DNA of 64,000 nt from contig PUQB01000099.1 in the NCBI GenBank assembly GCA_003024785.1, forward strand, positions 1-64,000, given 5' to 3'. The stretch comes from Selaginella tamariscina (Eukaryota > Streptophyta > Lycopodiopsida > Selaginellales > Selaginellaceae). The notes below the pieces were generated by a model. The model searched no databases. It was not told the DNA's origin and saw nothing but the letters and a program-made list of their open reading frames with translations. The translations under genes and the position numbers were made by a program. Positions 50,187 to 63,900 of the stretch are shown piece by piece (position 1 is the first letter of the stretch; each line of letters opens with the position of its first letter).

Positions 50187-50993
50187 CCTGTGTAAAATTT
50201 TCACTAGTTAGTACACCTACGTTTTATACATGTATCCATATATGTATACAAACAAGCCTTTTACATTCAATGCAACTTAAAAGGCGCCGTACTAGCCTAA
50301 GGGCTCGGCTCCTTCCACGACAAAAGAAGCAGGGAGCAGCTATTGCGGCAAATAAAGATCCAGAATTTTCATAATAGGGCAACAACAAAAGAACAAAAAA
50401 GGGAAAAATCACACAAATTTTTGCGTGAACTACCAGCATTCATACAAACTAGTCAAATGTGATTAAGAATGCGATAATGTTCAAAAACAGAGCATGTATC
50501 ACACGCACCTAACATCGATACGACCGCAAAACCAGAAAGAACACCGTATAGTACTTACCTGAGAAAAAGCGATCAGAAAAGCTCGATTTTTGGCCGGATT
50601 TCCGCTCAAATCAATCCTGCGTTTAAGGCGGCGCAGCTCAAAACCGATCGGAAAAGCTCGATTTTTAGGCCGAATGCAGATCAAACTCCCGATTCCGGGG
50701 CGCCGCAGCTCAATCTGCGCATCCTTACGATCGGTGCATTCAAAACCCGATGACGATCGCCGATCAGAAATGAAGCACATGAACAGATCGCGATTTCCGC
50801 ATGATGTCCGTGCGAGACACATAGATCGCACCAAGAAATCGAATTCTACACACAAATCAATGATTTTTGACGCAGCGCCTTGCTCCGCCTGAAGGATCGC
50901 ACACACATCGATGACTCTCTGGTCCTGCGCCTTGCGCGCCTTGTGTGGAACGCAACGAAGAATGAATGGGTGTTGGACAGGGAAAAAAAACAA
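50187..50993 (-). other. PUF 5' leader with long upstream reading frame
   Basis: A leader exon (about 51060 to 50559, donor CTCAG|GTAAGT) splices to 50187 (acceptor TTTTACACAG), 43 bases before the PUF ATG. From ATG 50993 a frame of ~145 codons crosses the leader and, after splicing, continues through EAVGDVEILWGMSTDACGGG and stops 30-odd bases past the PUF ATG in another frame. It holds an internal repeat (KNRAFPIGFELRRLKRRIDL versus KNRAFLIAF). It could be an overlapping uORF or, given the window's base losses, the true PUF N-terminus. Confidence 0.4.
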
Positions 50994-51060
50994 TGGAAAA
51001 GTTGAAGGCGAATAGAATACAACAGAGAAGAAGAAGGGTTAGTCTACACTTCACCGCCCG

Positions 51061-52804
51061 TCAAATGAAATTTTCACTCTAGTTAAGTTTTTCCCATTCT
51101 TCTTTTTGGGGCCGGTTTCTTTAGACGGAAGAAACGCTAATTATAACAAATCATGCGGCTTAATTAGCCGATAAGAGCACCTCCTTAGGGCTTATTTCCC
51201 GTCACTCACGTCATTGAAAGCCTGACGTGGCGTAATCTGCACGGTGCCAATTGTCCAAATATGCTCCAGAAGATTTCACACGTGTGAGGACCATATCCGC
51301 TGGATCGAGGCGGTGGGGTGCATTAACACGTTGATATTAATTAAAAGAATGTGTAATTAAAACCATACGATTGATTTATTTTTATATTGTCCACCATGCG
51401 TCAAATCATATTAGTTTATGGGGCGCTGCTTATGTCACGCCGAACATCAAGATTGATGCTGTCGTTAATAAGGTATATTCCATTGTTCGTGTATAAACCT
51501 ACGCTAAACCCAGATCTCGTGGGTCCGCATAAAATTAATAATATAGTTTATTTTTTAATTAAACTACGTGTTTACCTGATGTATACATTGTGTGTCCCCA
51601 CTATGTGTGTGAAGTTTAGTAGAATCAAAGAAAATCACGAGGGATTTGCCTTTCCGCACCGTGTTGAAAGTCCTTAAAAGGACATTTTTAATAATTTTTA
51701 AATTTTTAAAAAAATTTTATACGGTGGTATATACGGTATTAATGTTTATTATAATGTTAGGCATGGTTCATACGGAACACGTTTTGTCAAAATGTAGAAT
51801 AAGTTTGCGTGCACCTAAATGTTTGGTGCAAAGGTTCTCCTTTATGTCTACGAGAATATGCTTTTATATAAATCGACGGATTGGATTCGATCTCGTTTAA
51901 CGGCAAAGATTCGTGGGGTTACAATGACGTAATATATAAGTATTTTCAAGGTATTTTAATATTATTTAATATATATTATCTCATGTTAAATTTGTTATAC
52001 AAATTTCATAATTAAGAGTGTTAGGAACTACCTACCTAAAAAGATTTCGATATAATATATGCATTGTTCAAGAGATCCTCGTAGCTTGGACTTCGCTACT
52101 CTCCTAAACACACTCAACCATCATCTCACACGTGAAATTTATTAAATATATGTATATTTATTATAATTAAACTAATTAAGTTTATATTAGCTAGTTTAAC
52201 CTAATTAATTACGTGTTTATATATGTATATATCATTGTATATATAGGGGAAAAAAAAACAATACATGTAGATATTAGGGTTTAGGGGGTTTCTGAAAATG
52301 AGTTTAGGGTTTAGGGGTTAAAAATATCTAACACGGACGGACAAGATTTATTTAAGGATCTATTTACGGACAAGATTCGTTTGGGCGGCTAAAAAGAGAA
52401 AGAAATTCAAATTCAACGGCTCAGATTCTGCCACTTGTTAATTGCTGGTAGAATCAGTTCTGCATGGAAGGGCTTTCACGCCATGTGTCATTCGGCTGAC
52501 GTGGCCGCATTTTTAGGTTTAGTATAAGTTGCCTAATCCTCTGTTCAAGAAATTTTATATACATTCCTTGCTGCGGAGGCTTCATACATTCTTCTGCTGT
52601 GGAAAAATCTGGTAAATTTAGTTAATTTAATAATATTTGTTTAATCATATATATATATGCACATATGTTTCTCTGCTGCTACAAAAACCTCCGTTTTTCT
52701 CTATATTTGATCAAGTTATATAATTCTATCTATGCACAGTTTGTAAATGCGGATGCATATGTCTAATTTCAACCATTTATATACGTATACATGCGCGCAC
52801 AACA

Positions 52805-52884
<80 letters not shown>

Positions 52885-53252
52885 TGTGTGTATATCTCGA
52901 TTCAAATATAGGGGAAATTCTTAGCTTAATCTCTTTTAATACCTAATTATAAGTTATGTTACTATGTGTCTGCTAATCTATGTGCGTACGTAAATTAATG
53001 TCCATATACAAATAGTTAAATATGCATATGTTATAGGCAGTGCATACATGCTACATACCTACAGACACCACACACCAACTGACACACACATGTTATACAT
53101 AGTACATGTGTTTTATATAATGTACATAGTATACATATTTTTATATATCTACATAACTAGAGATTGGACTTTTAAGGTATTCAATATAAGTTTATTTATG
53201 TGAAACTGTATACTGTGTTATCCGTTTAACTAATTGGGCTATTTAGAGAGCG
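51061..53252. promoter_or_regulatory. Shared upstream region of divergent PUF and 22-exon genes
   Basis: About 2.2 kb with no supported gene. ACGT-core motifs: CTGACGTGGCG at 51222-51232, ACACGTGTGAG near 51288, CTGACGTGGCC at 52496-52506. Telomere-like TTTAGGG repeats at 52276-52322. A (TC)n(TA)n tract at 52808-52879. Motifs cluster near each gene end rather than in the AT-rich middle. Confidence 0.5.
52808..52879 (+). repeat. (TC)n(TA)n microsatellite
   Basis: About 22 TC units followed by ~14 TA units, inside the probable leader or promoter of the 22-exon gene. Confidence 0.9.
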
Positions 53253-56200
53253 ATGGATAAACTGTGGTGTTGTGGAAAGAAAGTGGGAATTGCGGGAGCA
53301 GTAATGGTATATGTGTAGTTATACTTCGCAAATATATAATGATAGCATGCATGTATAATGATAATATATGCATTAATTGTATATATTTTGTTTTTTTTAG
53401 ATATCTTTGCCGGTGGTGCTACCAATTGGATTATTTTTATCCATTGTGGGAGCAACGCTTGCTGTTCCTGTTGGATCTGCGGTCGTTGGATACACCCTTC
53501 TGAAGAGAACATTCGCATCCAACGGTGATAAACAAACGAGCATATGCGGTCCACCAGCTTTTCTCTATGAACATAGAGAACCAGGTGAGATATCTGTTAG
53601 ATTAATGTAGTTAGCAGTATAATTGGTATATGTATAGATGTACGCACGTAAGTTTGTGGTGTAACAAACATATACACGTATATATACGTAGATATACATT
53701 CATATGTACTGATACGTATACATGAGTTTCTCATGATTGCAACTCCAAACAGATACACTAGACTAGTTGGTAGTGCAAATTAACTTGACTGCTCACACAT
53801 ACATATAGATTGCTATATTTTTGTATGTTATATGCGCATATATACACGTGTGCGCATGTTTTTTGATATGTATGTGTAGCTGTAGGTAATAGTGGCGGCG
53901 TACAAAGCTGTATGGAAGATCAACAACATGTGAATGAAGATCACGTCTGTAACGTGAATGCTGGTACGTCTACAGACCTAATGATGTGTATATATACGCT
54001 TTAGGTGTACATATGCACATGTATGTTTATACACATGGATGAATGGTTCTAAACTCTCTCTCCCTCTCCATTTGCAGATAATGATGGGTATGAACATGGT
54101 AATCTTAATGTGAACGAAAGCTACATCTTTAATATGAAAGCTGGTACGTATCTCTTCATGTATATATATATATATATGTCTAACTTAGTATCTTAACGTA
54201 CAATCTATTTATTACAAGGAACATATAATATTGGTCATTAGTATATTGAATATATAAGTTTCGGACGTTTATTTAACCAAGTACGAGGAATATATATATT
54301 GTGTTTAAATATATTTTATAAATCATTGTCTAATTTTATCCGTGGTACTTACGTTCGTTGTAATCGACACGTAGATTGTGACATCCAAAGTGGGCTAATT
54401 ATCCAGGACGATGTGAAATCTGGTTAGACTATCACTTTTAGAATTTAATTAACCTATATTATATTTATTTAATCTTATATCAATTTTTACTGTATTAAGT
54501 TAATTTAAATTTGATGAATGTAGATGGTGATATACAAGATTTGGAAGCTGTTAAGGCTGGCGATGACAACATCAATCGGAAAGTTGGTACGCTAGTTAAA
54601 CTTACGTATAAACACGTACCAGCTTTCACGTTAAAGATATGATCCCCATGTGTATACACCATTCATATTCACAATGTGTATTTACATTCACATGTCTGTG
54701 TGTATATAGTCAGTTAAGCTATTTAAATTAATATAAATCATTGGGTAGAATAATATTAATAGTTAAACGTAAACTTAGCACATTTTTGTAATATGATTAT
54801 GCTAACATCGTACATAACGTAAATATGAGTAGAGCATTTCTTTTTATAACAATATAAATGTGCAGTTAGAGGCGAGGAGACTTCAGGAACAGACATGGAA
54901 CATGTTAATATAAATGTTAATGCCGGTAAATGGCTATAATTAATATATAATATACTAATAGACTATTAACCGAGCTGTTATGAAAATGCAGATACAGATA
55001 ATATGCCTATGGAGGCTCCCGAGAAGGATCCCGGGAGATCCGAAGATGCTAAATCCTTGGAATATTCGGATGGAACTTTGGAATATGGTGCTGACTCTGT
55101 TCCGGAAATGCGTTGGGAGGGCCACAATGGTCTTATTAGATGGACCTGCATCGAAGAAGATAGGTGCGCATTATGTATATGTGTCTATGTACGGACCATG
55201 TGTCATTCACTCATTACGTATAGAGATACAGGTGTACCTGCTTGTTGTATGTCTATGTATATGCATATAGATGTCTCTGTTAGATATATGATTATTGGTA
55301 GTGATATGTATGACTGTATACAGGTTTTAAGGAACAGAGAGTTCTAACTTATATACTTGCTTATTAGAAAGACATAATATTATATCAATAAATATTGTAG
55401 CTACCTATAGTTTATACTTTTATTCATTGTATTTCTAGTTTGTTTTTTGTTTTGTTTTATTCTATGTGTTATTAGGTCTATGTGTTCGGGCTCACAGTGC
55501 AAACTTACACCGAACATTCAAGAGCTACTGGAGGCAAACGAAATGGAAACTGTTAATGAAGGCACAAAGGACAGTTTTATAAAGGATAGTTTGACATCTT
55601 CGCAACAGGAGCCTGGTTGGTACGCTTGTTATTTATTTTATTTCTCATTGGATTTAAGAATATATGAAATATGATTAATCGTATTCATATTTACATTGTC
55701 TGTATATATATGTTTGTAGTGCTGTGGAGGAATATGCCCATGATGATACCTCATTTGATGCGGAATGCGCTACAGAGAAGTTCTCGGAGACGTCCCAAGG
55801 TAATATACAATAATATCAAAACGTATACTAATATTTACACTAATATAATAAGATGGAGGCAATATATTGTTGGCGATTCCTGAGGACATGCCAGACCTTG
55901 TGGATGTTCCTGGTAAACACGAAGATGCTGAAGAATATACGGACGTTGGTGCTGATTCTGCCCCAGAAAAATGCTGGGATAGGCCTACAGATTTTAGTAC
56001 ATGCATGGAAGTAAACAGGTACTGTCCGCGCATGGGTGAGTGAGTGCGAGTGAAAGATAGCATAGTATGTAGTTGCTTATGTTGTGTGTGCGTGGGTGCC
56101 ATTATCACATAGCTTCATATATGGACACACACACACATGTATGAGCTATGTGGCTTAATAAAATACACACGCACTCACGCACACACACCTGTATGTATAG

Positions 56201-58241
56201 ATATGTATACAGCTATTGTATATTAGAAATGCTAAATATAGTAACTAATATATTGTATTACTAGGTGTCTCTGTCCAGGATCGCAGTGTAAAGCTACACC
56301 TGATATTCACGAGCTGCTAGAGACAAACGAGATTAAAATTACCGATGACGCTAGTTCCCCATCTTGCAACAAAAACTTGAATGGTACGCTTCTCTCTCTT
56401 ACGCACACAACCTTTTTTTGACATTTATTGTGTTTGGTTCTAATTTGTAGTGATGTGGAGGAATATGTCAAGGATAATGCCTCTTTTGGTACGGATTACT
56501 CTCCTGAGAAGACACAGGTGAAGTTTTCCGTACCTGTCAGACTAGAAGACGCTGAAGAAGAAATTCCTTCAAGCTGTCAATGCAAAGCTGCGTTAGATTA
56601 TAACGAGCTCATTGAGGCTGAGCAAATGCTTCAAGGTAATGTGTGTGTGCGCGCGCGCGCGTGTGTAGACACACATGTGTGTATAGTATATAAAAATGTA
56701 ATTTAACTTTAGACTATAATTTTTCATTTTACTAGAGGTCGAACATATTAACTTGGTCGAAGATGATGCCTTAATTGTGCATAACATGATATGTTATTGC
56801 TTTTCCTTTTACATAATATATGTTTTATTTTAATGCATTTTATATTATTTAATCGTCATTTTTATTTAGGAGATGAATATACCAGCTTGGTTGAAGACGA
56901 TCAATATGTAGAGGGGGAAGGTAATTATTTACATTAGAGTTTTATATAATTCTTTTGTTTATTTAATGCTCTTTATTAGAGGAGGAGATTGAATTGGCTG
57001 AAGAAGATGCTATAGAAGATTCAGGTGGGTGTGGATGTGTGCGAGACAAACATACAAACACAATATTGTTAATGTTAGTGATATATGTGCACTCTTGTGT
57101 GTGTGTGTCTGTGTCTGTGTGTGTGTTTACTTTATTGTTTAATTTATTTTTTCCAGGAGAGGAGGATGCTGAAAAAATAGATGAGCTGGCAGATGTTACG
57201 AAAGACTTATTTTCTGCGAGGCTTGAGATGGTAAGTTATTATGAAATTCATATAGTTTTGTAATATGTAAACAGGAGATATAACTATAGATATGTTATAG
57301 CATGTATATGATATGTCAAAGTTTATTTGTCATAATTTGCAGGAAGCAGATACAGCTGAGCAAATTGAAGAAGAAATAAGTAGGGGAGCTTCCAAGGTTG
57401 AAGGTATGTTAATATTTCAAGTACTTGTATAGATGCATACATTCTCTCTCTCTCTCTCTCTCTATAAATATATAACGAGATATTATAGCATTCTGTTTGC
57501 AGATAACTCTTTGTCAAGTTCTGAACAAGAAAATGAGGATAAACAGGCTAAGGACATAAAAGGTACATAATGTTTTATATTAATTTTTAATGATAATTTA
57601 ATTATAAAGTACATTTTCATATACATAATAACCATTATGTATGTCGTTTTGAAAAATTAATTAGAATTAGAATTCAGCTTCTAACCTTTTACTCGCAAAA
57701 AGGAGGTCAACCTGAACAAACGGAGGTAGAACAAGTTGAAGGTACGTGATATATTTAATCATATACTTAGTTTGTTGAGAAAGTATATAACACCTATGCA
57801 TCATGCGATTATGTAAGAATATAGATCACTAACCATGAGTACATATTAATAATTGTTATTTTTGTTTTACACGATTAATTAAACAATTTTTGCTATTTTT
57901 GTCTATGTTCTTCTTTCACCAGTTTGCATCTCTGCTGATGAGGACGATCAATCAAGCCACCAGAGTGACGAACATAACACTGGTATGTACGTGCAATGTT
58001 GTATGCATGATACATACCTTGTGTGTATGTGTGTGTGTGTGTGGGTGTCTGTTTGAGTTGTGCATGTAAATTTTGAAGTGTAAAAACACATGACCATACT
58101 TATGTGCATTATATATTCCTTTATATATTTATACATAACACCAAATAAATAAAAAATATATTTTCTTTATGTTTAGGGGGGTTAACATGGGAGCCAAAGA
58201 GAGAGGAGATGAAACCATTATCAAGCTGGATTTCTGTGTAG
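53253..58241 (+). CDS. Acidic, membrane-anchored protein built from ~22 small exons
   Basis: No family recognised. Exons: 53253-53306, 53401-53584, 53880-53963, 54078-54143, 54375-54422, 54524-54586, 54866-54925, 54992-55163, 55476-55619, 55720-55799, 55853-56018, 56265-56383, 56451-56635, (56736-~56775 doubtful), 56870-56920, 56980-57024, 57157-57230, 57343-57403, 57503-57562, 57703-57741, 57923-57982, 58177-58241. Start MDKLWCCGKKVGIAGAVM, then a long hydrophobic stretch (SLPVVLPIGLFLSIVGATLA and VPVGSAVVGYTLL), probably one or two membrane helices. The rest (~550 residues) is highly acidic. Two homologous exon sets encode SQCKLTPNIQELLEANE and SQCKATPDIHELLETNE, each followed by VEEYAHDDTSF or VEEYVKDNASF. 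End: LTWEPKREEMKPLSSWISV stop. Exons 3-7, 15, 16 and 19-21 are multiples of three with phase-1 ends. One base is out of phase at exons 12/13. Confidence 0.8.
56736..56775 (+). other. Degenerate exon without a usable donor
   Basis: Acceptor TTTTACTAG opens EVEHINLVEDDALIV, clearly related to the next exon (GDEYTSLVEDDQYVEG), but no GT donor occurs at the matching phase. Skipping it keeps exons 13 and 15 in phase, so it is probably a dead duplicate. Confidence 0.5.
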
Positions 58242-61200
58242 TTTCAATTGTATTATTACAATATTGTGTATTTTATGTTTTATATTTGTTCTTTTTCTTT
58301 TTACTTAGCTCATATTTATACATGTATATAAGCATAATAATATATATATTTGAATTATAATAAATATTATGTTAAGATCATATTTAAATTAAATTAACAT
58401 GAAATAGTATAACAGGCAGTAAGAAGTATAATGTTTTATATAAGGCATTAAATGATTTTAACAGTTTTAAGGAAAATTTAATATAACACCCCTGAAATTT
58501 CATGCGTTAAAACCAAATATATATATATTTTTAAAATCAATACAAAAATATATAAATATAAATAATATATATATATATATATATTATAACATAGTAAAAT
58601 TACTTTTAAAATATGTAATTTCTTAACATTCTGTATTATGATCTTTTTTGACCTTGAACACTTGATGATCTTCATTTTATTTTATTCAAATATTGTTATT
58701 AACTTTATATATATATATATATTTGTAAACATTAAAATATAATTGGTATACATTACACAGGTATATTTGTAAACCAGGAATATATGTAAATATGATAAAG
58801 TTTAGGAGTATATATAAATTTTTCTTAATTTTAAATTATAATAGCTAGAAAATTATTTATTATACTTATAAGCTCTTCAAAGCTCTATGTAATTTGAAAT
58901 ATATGTGTGTGAGTGTGTGTAAATAAATTAATTCAAATTAATTTATTTACTTATTTTATACTTGTATACTTTGTATTTTATACTCGTTTAATAATGTATA
59001 ATTTTGTTCCACAAAACTATAGTCATGCTTTATTAAGAACATTGTTCAATAAATAATCCTGTAACACATAGTGTCATATTGAAGTACCCTATCTTATGTT
59101 TGTAAAAATCTCTCTTCTTTATTAAATATGCTGATTGTTCTAAAATTCTATAATTACCCACTTCGTCTCGTGAATATTATATATATTAGTTGAACTTTCT
59201 GCAAAGTTAATGTTACATTTGAGACTAAAGTCACGAATGAAAATATTCACATTTACATATTTTAAACGGTGTGTGTTTTGAGATCTCTATAGCAAATTCA
59301 TGTTTAAAAGCTTCTTGATTAACATCAAGAATATATGTTTATCTCCTCTTTGAACTATACTACATCTCTTGGATATTAAGTCAATGACTGTTAATATTTA
59401 TTACATTGACTTCCCACCTTGAAAATCCTTATACCAAGCGCTTCTACAAGATCATCATAAAGTGCCTCTACAAGATCATTATAACAAACATCATATAAGC
59501 TAGTGTAGGACTTAGAGAGCCTTTTATAACTAACAATACTATATTTTATTTTTACATGATTTATTTTTGGGATCTAAGTAGCTTTTATAAACATTTTCCC
59601 CTACATAAATTAAAGAAGTGTTGGTGAATACTGTGAATAGGAAATTATTTCTTACCTTGTTTATAAAGTTTCTTAATTAGAAACTCTTGCATTCCATCAT
59701 AACACAAGCTTAGGTACTTTAAATTTGAGGAACTTAACCTTCCTTTCCTATATTTTTCTTCACTAGTTGTTCAGTTTGATCTAGAACATGAATTATGCAA
59801 TAACATCTTCAACTTTGAATTCGTAAGTAACTATGGTAACAATAATTTTCAATTTAAAATTTTAATTATATATTAAATATTTGTATAAACTATGATAATA
59901 AACACACATCGTTACCCAATTTTTATTATATGAACTCAAACTTCCTTTAAATCTTTTCACGATTGTATTTTTCTTATTAGATCTATTACATTTCTAAGTC
60001 TTTTTGTTAACATTTTGATTACAACACACTTCTCCTTTGTTAAATCAATCAACTGATATATAAATTGAAATCCTTGAAGATATATAATGTTAAAAAGTTC
60101 TTTTTTATTTCATCTTATGTCTTATTAAATGTTGTACACCCACTTTTTTAACATGCAAGATCACAATTATTTTGAAATATTCCACTTGGAACTCAAAATG
60201 TATTAAGGGAAAATAACTTCAATTTAAAACTTCATAAATTTTAAAATTAAAAATTAAAAAACATTTTAAAAATCAATAAAAATTTATAATTAATTTGTTT
60301 TTTATTATAATTAAGTCCAAAATACAACCTATTAAACATATATATTACAATATAATATAATTATTTTTAAAAATATTCTATTTTTTATTATGACAATTTT
60401 TTGACATTTAACACTGAATAAACTTCAAGTATTTCATTTGTTTTATATTATGAATTGAAAATATATTTTTAGTTAAAATTGTTATTTTAAAAGTTAAAAT
60501 ATTATAATTGAAGTTTTTCAAGGGTATATATGTAAATTTATAACTTTTAAAGGGTATATATGTAATATAAAACTTTTAGGGGTATATATGTAAATATGTA
60601 AATTTTAAAGGTATAAATGTAATTTTACCTTATATTAATTTATGTGTTTTTCAATATTACTAGTATTACATAGCATCACTTGAGCTCCAAGTAGTACCAA
60701 ATAATACTATTTATGTTCAAATAGTATTGCTTAGCACTACTTGAGTAATATTATCTAGCACTCAAGCTCAAGTAGTATTATTTAGTACTATCTCAAGCTC
60801 AAGTAGTAATACTTATCGATATTATTTAAGCTGCTAGTAGTACCAAGCAATATTACATGAGCTTGAGTAGTATTGGTTAGTAATACTTCTCTAATAAATA
60901 TACATTTTTATTATTAGCTAGTGGTTTTAATTTATTTAACATATTGAATAATTCTTCTGTTAATAGCAAATTTTGTTGATTTTTGTCCATTGTAAAAAAA
61001 TTTGATTTCACCATATCTTGAATAAATGCATGTTGTAACTAAAATGGGCATTGCTTATAATCCAATTTCTTAATAATTAACAATTTTAGTGATTTAATTA
61101 GCAATATTAATATTAAAGATATATTCCTTAAATTTAAACAAATAATATTTTTTAGAATATATGTTTACAAACATAATATTCTTTAGAACATGGTATTAAG

Positions 61201-61471
61201 TTATATAATATATTATATTTAAAATTGTATGGGCCTAATATAAATGTTATAAAGAGCATGAGAGGTACATTATATAAACATTTATATTGTTATTAAAATA
61301 CTAATATTTAAATAAAACATTAATTAATAATTTGTACTAAAAATCCTATATGCAATCTTCCATATCTTTTTATAAATGTATATAGTTAAGGAAACAATTT
61401 GGTATTATTATTAAAGAGTTCATTATAATTATGAATATTAAATATATTATATTTTGTAATTGTTTTAAGCT
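58242..61471 (-). mobile_element. AT-rich unit, copy C (inverted)
   Basis: Inverted and collinear with copies A and B: the landmarks TTCTAGCTATTATA (58845), the inverted-repeat cluster (60660-60890), and GGGTATATATGTAA-type repeats (60520-60600) occur in reverse order. Starts directly after the stop codon of the 22-exon gene, which may use it as 3' UTR. No coding. Confidence 0.75.
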
Positions 61472-62045
61472 TCAGAAGACATTCATTCTCTTACAATTAA
61501 CAATTTTGTTAATTGTAACTTTATTAATGCTTCTTGACGTTCACCCATATTGAATGGATTTAACATTTATAAAACATGTTAGGTCTTTATAATTAGGAGA
61601 CCATGTTTTCTTTAAGCATCATACCTTTCACTTTTTTTTTCATGTTGTCTTTTTTGTAATTTGAACCATGCAACATTTATCATATTGTTTTTATAATAAC
61701 TTCAAATATATTGATAATTTGACCAATCCAAATAGGTTATATGACACATCTGAAGTAACGAGGATGATTATTAATTTTTGAAGATCCTTACGGTAATCAA
61801 AGTATGATTTAGGTTTCTGGTTCTTTTGTTCAACAAAGTGTAGGTCACTTCCACATCACTACTAGTTTTTATGTCGTCTACGCTCATTGATATCGTTTCA
61901 ATCTCCTCCCGCCACTTTGTTTTAGGCTAAAAAGGGTGTTGTAATTCTGTACTTGTGACAACAGGTTCTTTTAACTCTCGAACAACAGTCTCCCAATAGT
62001 TGACCACATGCTTATATAGATCTAAGTAACCAGTTGCCTTATTAC
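61472..62045 (-). pseudogene. Transposase 3' fragment (unit C)
   Basis: Minus-strand copy of the last ~570 bases of the 6225-9315 gene, ending at CCAGTTGCCTTATTAC (62030-62045), the same cut point as unit B. Many stops. Confidence 0.8.
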
Positions 62046-62149
62046 ATCTGTAAAATGATCATTAGCTAGCCTTATAATTACCAAAGTATAATTCACAAGA
62101 AGGTTAGAAGGCCTGGCGGTGTAAGAAGGTGGGCGATGCAAATAGGGTT

Positions 62150-62150
<1 letters not shown>
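62046..62150. other. Junction between transposase fragment and microsatellite block
   Basis: About 100 bases with no match to the transposase-like gene upstream of its cut point. GGCCTGGCGGTG and AGGGTTTAAATCTCTCTC resemble the complement of 2700-2780. Confidence 0.4.
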
Positions 62151-63120
<970 letters not shown>

Positions 63121-63124
63121 GAAG

Positions 63125-63900
63125 TAATGGCGGAATTAATCCTGCCACCCCTTCCTTGCATGGTGGGCGGGATTAATCCCTCCCACCGAGAAGGGTGGCT
63201 GGATTAATTCTGCTATCGCTTCCCTACCTCCTAAAATGGTGGGTGGAATTAATCTTGCCCAGAACTCTTTAAGAAAAAGAAGGGTGGTGGGATTAATCCT
63301 GCCACTTCTTTATACCACTTTATGAGATGGGAAGGGTGGCGAGATTAATCCCGCCACACTGTATGTGAATGTACCTGCATATTAGTATATATAAGTTCTT
63401 TATCTCTCTCTTAATCACACATGTATTTATATATGCATGTGCATTTGTACATTATAATTCCTTTATTCACACACACACATTCTAGGAGGCATGGTTATGA
63501 TGGTAGGATTAATCCGCCACCCCTTCCTTACCTCCTAGAATGGTGGGCGAGATTAATCCCATCAACTTCTCTCTAAGACGAAAAAAGGTGGCGGAATTAA
63601 TCCCGCCACCTTGTATGTGAATGTACCTGTGTATATGTATATATAAGTTCTTTATCTCTCTTTTACACACACACACACTTGTATTTAATATGTATATGTG
63701 TATCTGTATATTATAATTCATTTATCTCTATTTCACACACATGTATTTATATATATGTATGTATCTATATATTATAATTTCTATATCTCTCTCACACACA
63801 TAAATTCAAGAAGGTAGGGAAGCGGTGATGGGATTACTCCTGTCATCTCTCTTTGCCTCTTAGAATGGTGGGTCGAGATTAATCCTGTCACCATATATGT
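63125..63900. repeat. Palindrome array 3, diverged
   Basis: Ten to twelve diverged copies of the GGATTAATCC palindrome in three clusters (63128-63355, 63500-63610, 63828-63890), such as GGCGGGATTAATCCCTCCC and GGCGGAATTAATCCCGCC, interspersed with CA/TA repeats and CTTTATCTCTC. The remaining ~100 bases to the window end are AT-rich with nothing seen. Confidence 0.85.

Noticed and set aside
50590-50892. Plus-strand 100-codon frame in the PUF leader
   Set aside because: Shadow of the GC-rich minus-strand leader exon; no motif or splice support.
51387-51900. Two overlapping plus-strand frames upstream of the 22-exon gene
   Set aside because: Low-complexity AT-rich translation, no conserved motif, no splice context.
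55671-55883. Basic, Met-rich frame MPMMIPHLMRNALQRSSRRR in exon 10
   Set aside because: The paralogous exon 13 is open only in the acidic VEEY frame, and using donor GTTG|GTACGC for exon 9 puts exon 10 in that same acidic frame.
58169-58360. Frame MGAKERGDETIIKLDFCVV at the end of the 22-exon gene, and its copy at 24899-25168
   Set aside because: Out of phase with the preceding exon; the phase-consistent reading ends LTWEPKREEMKPLSSWISV.
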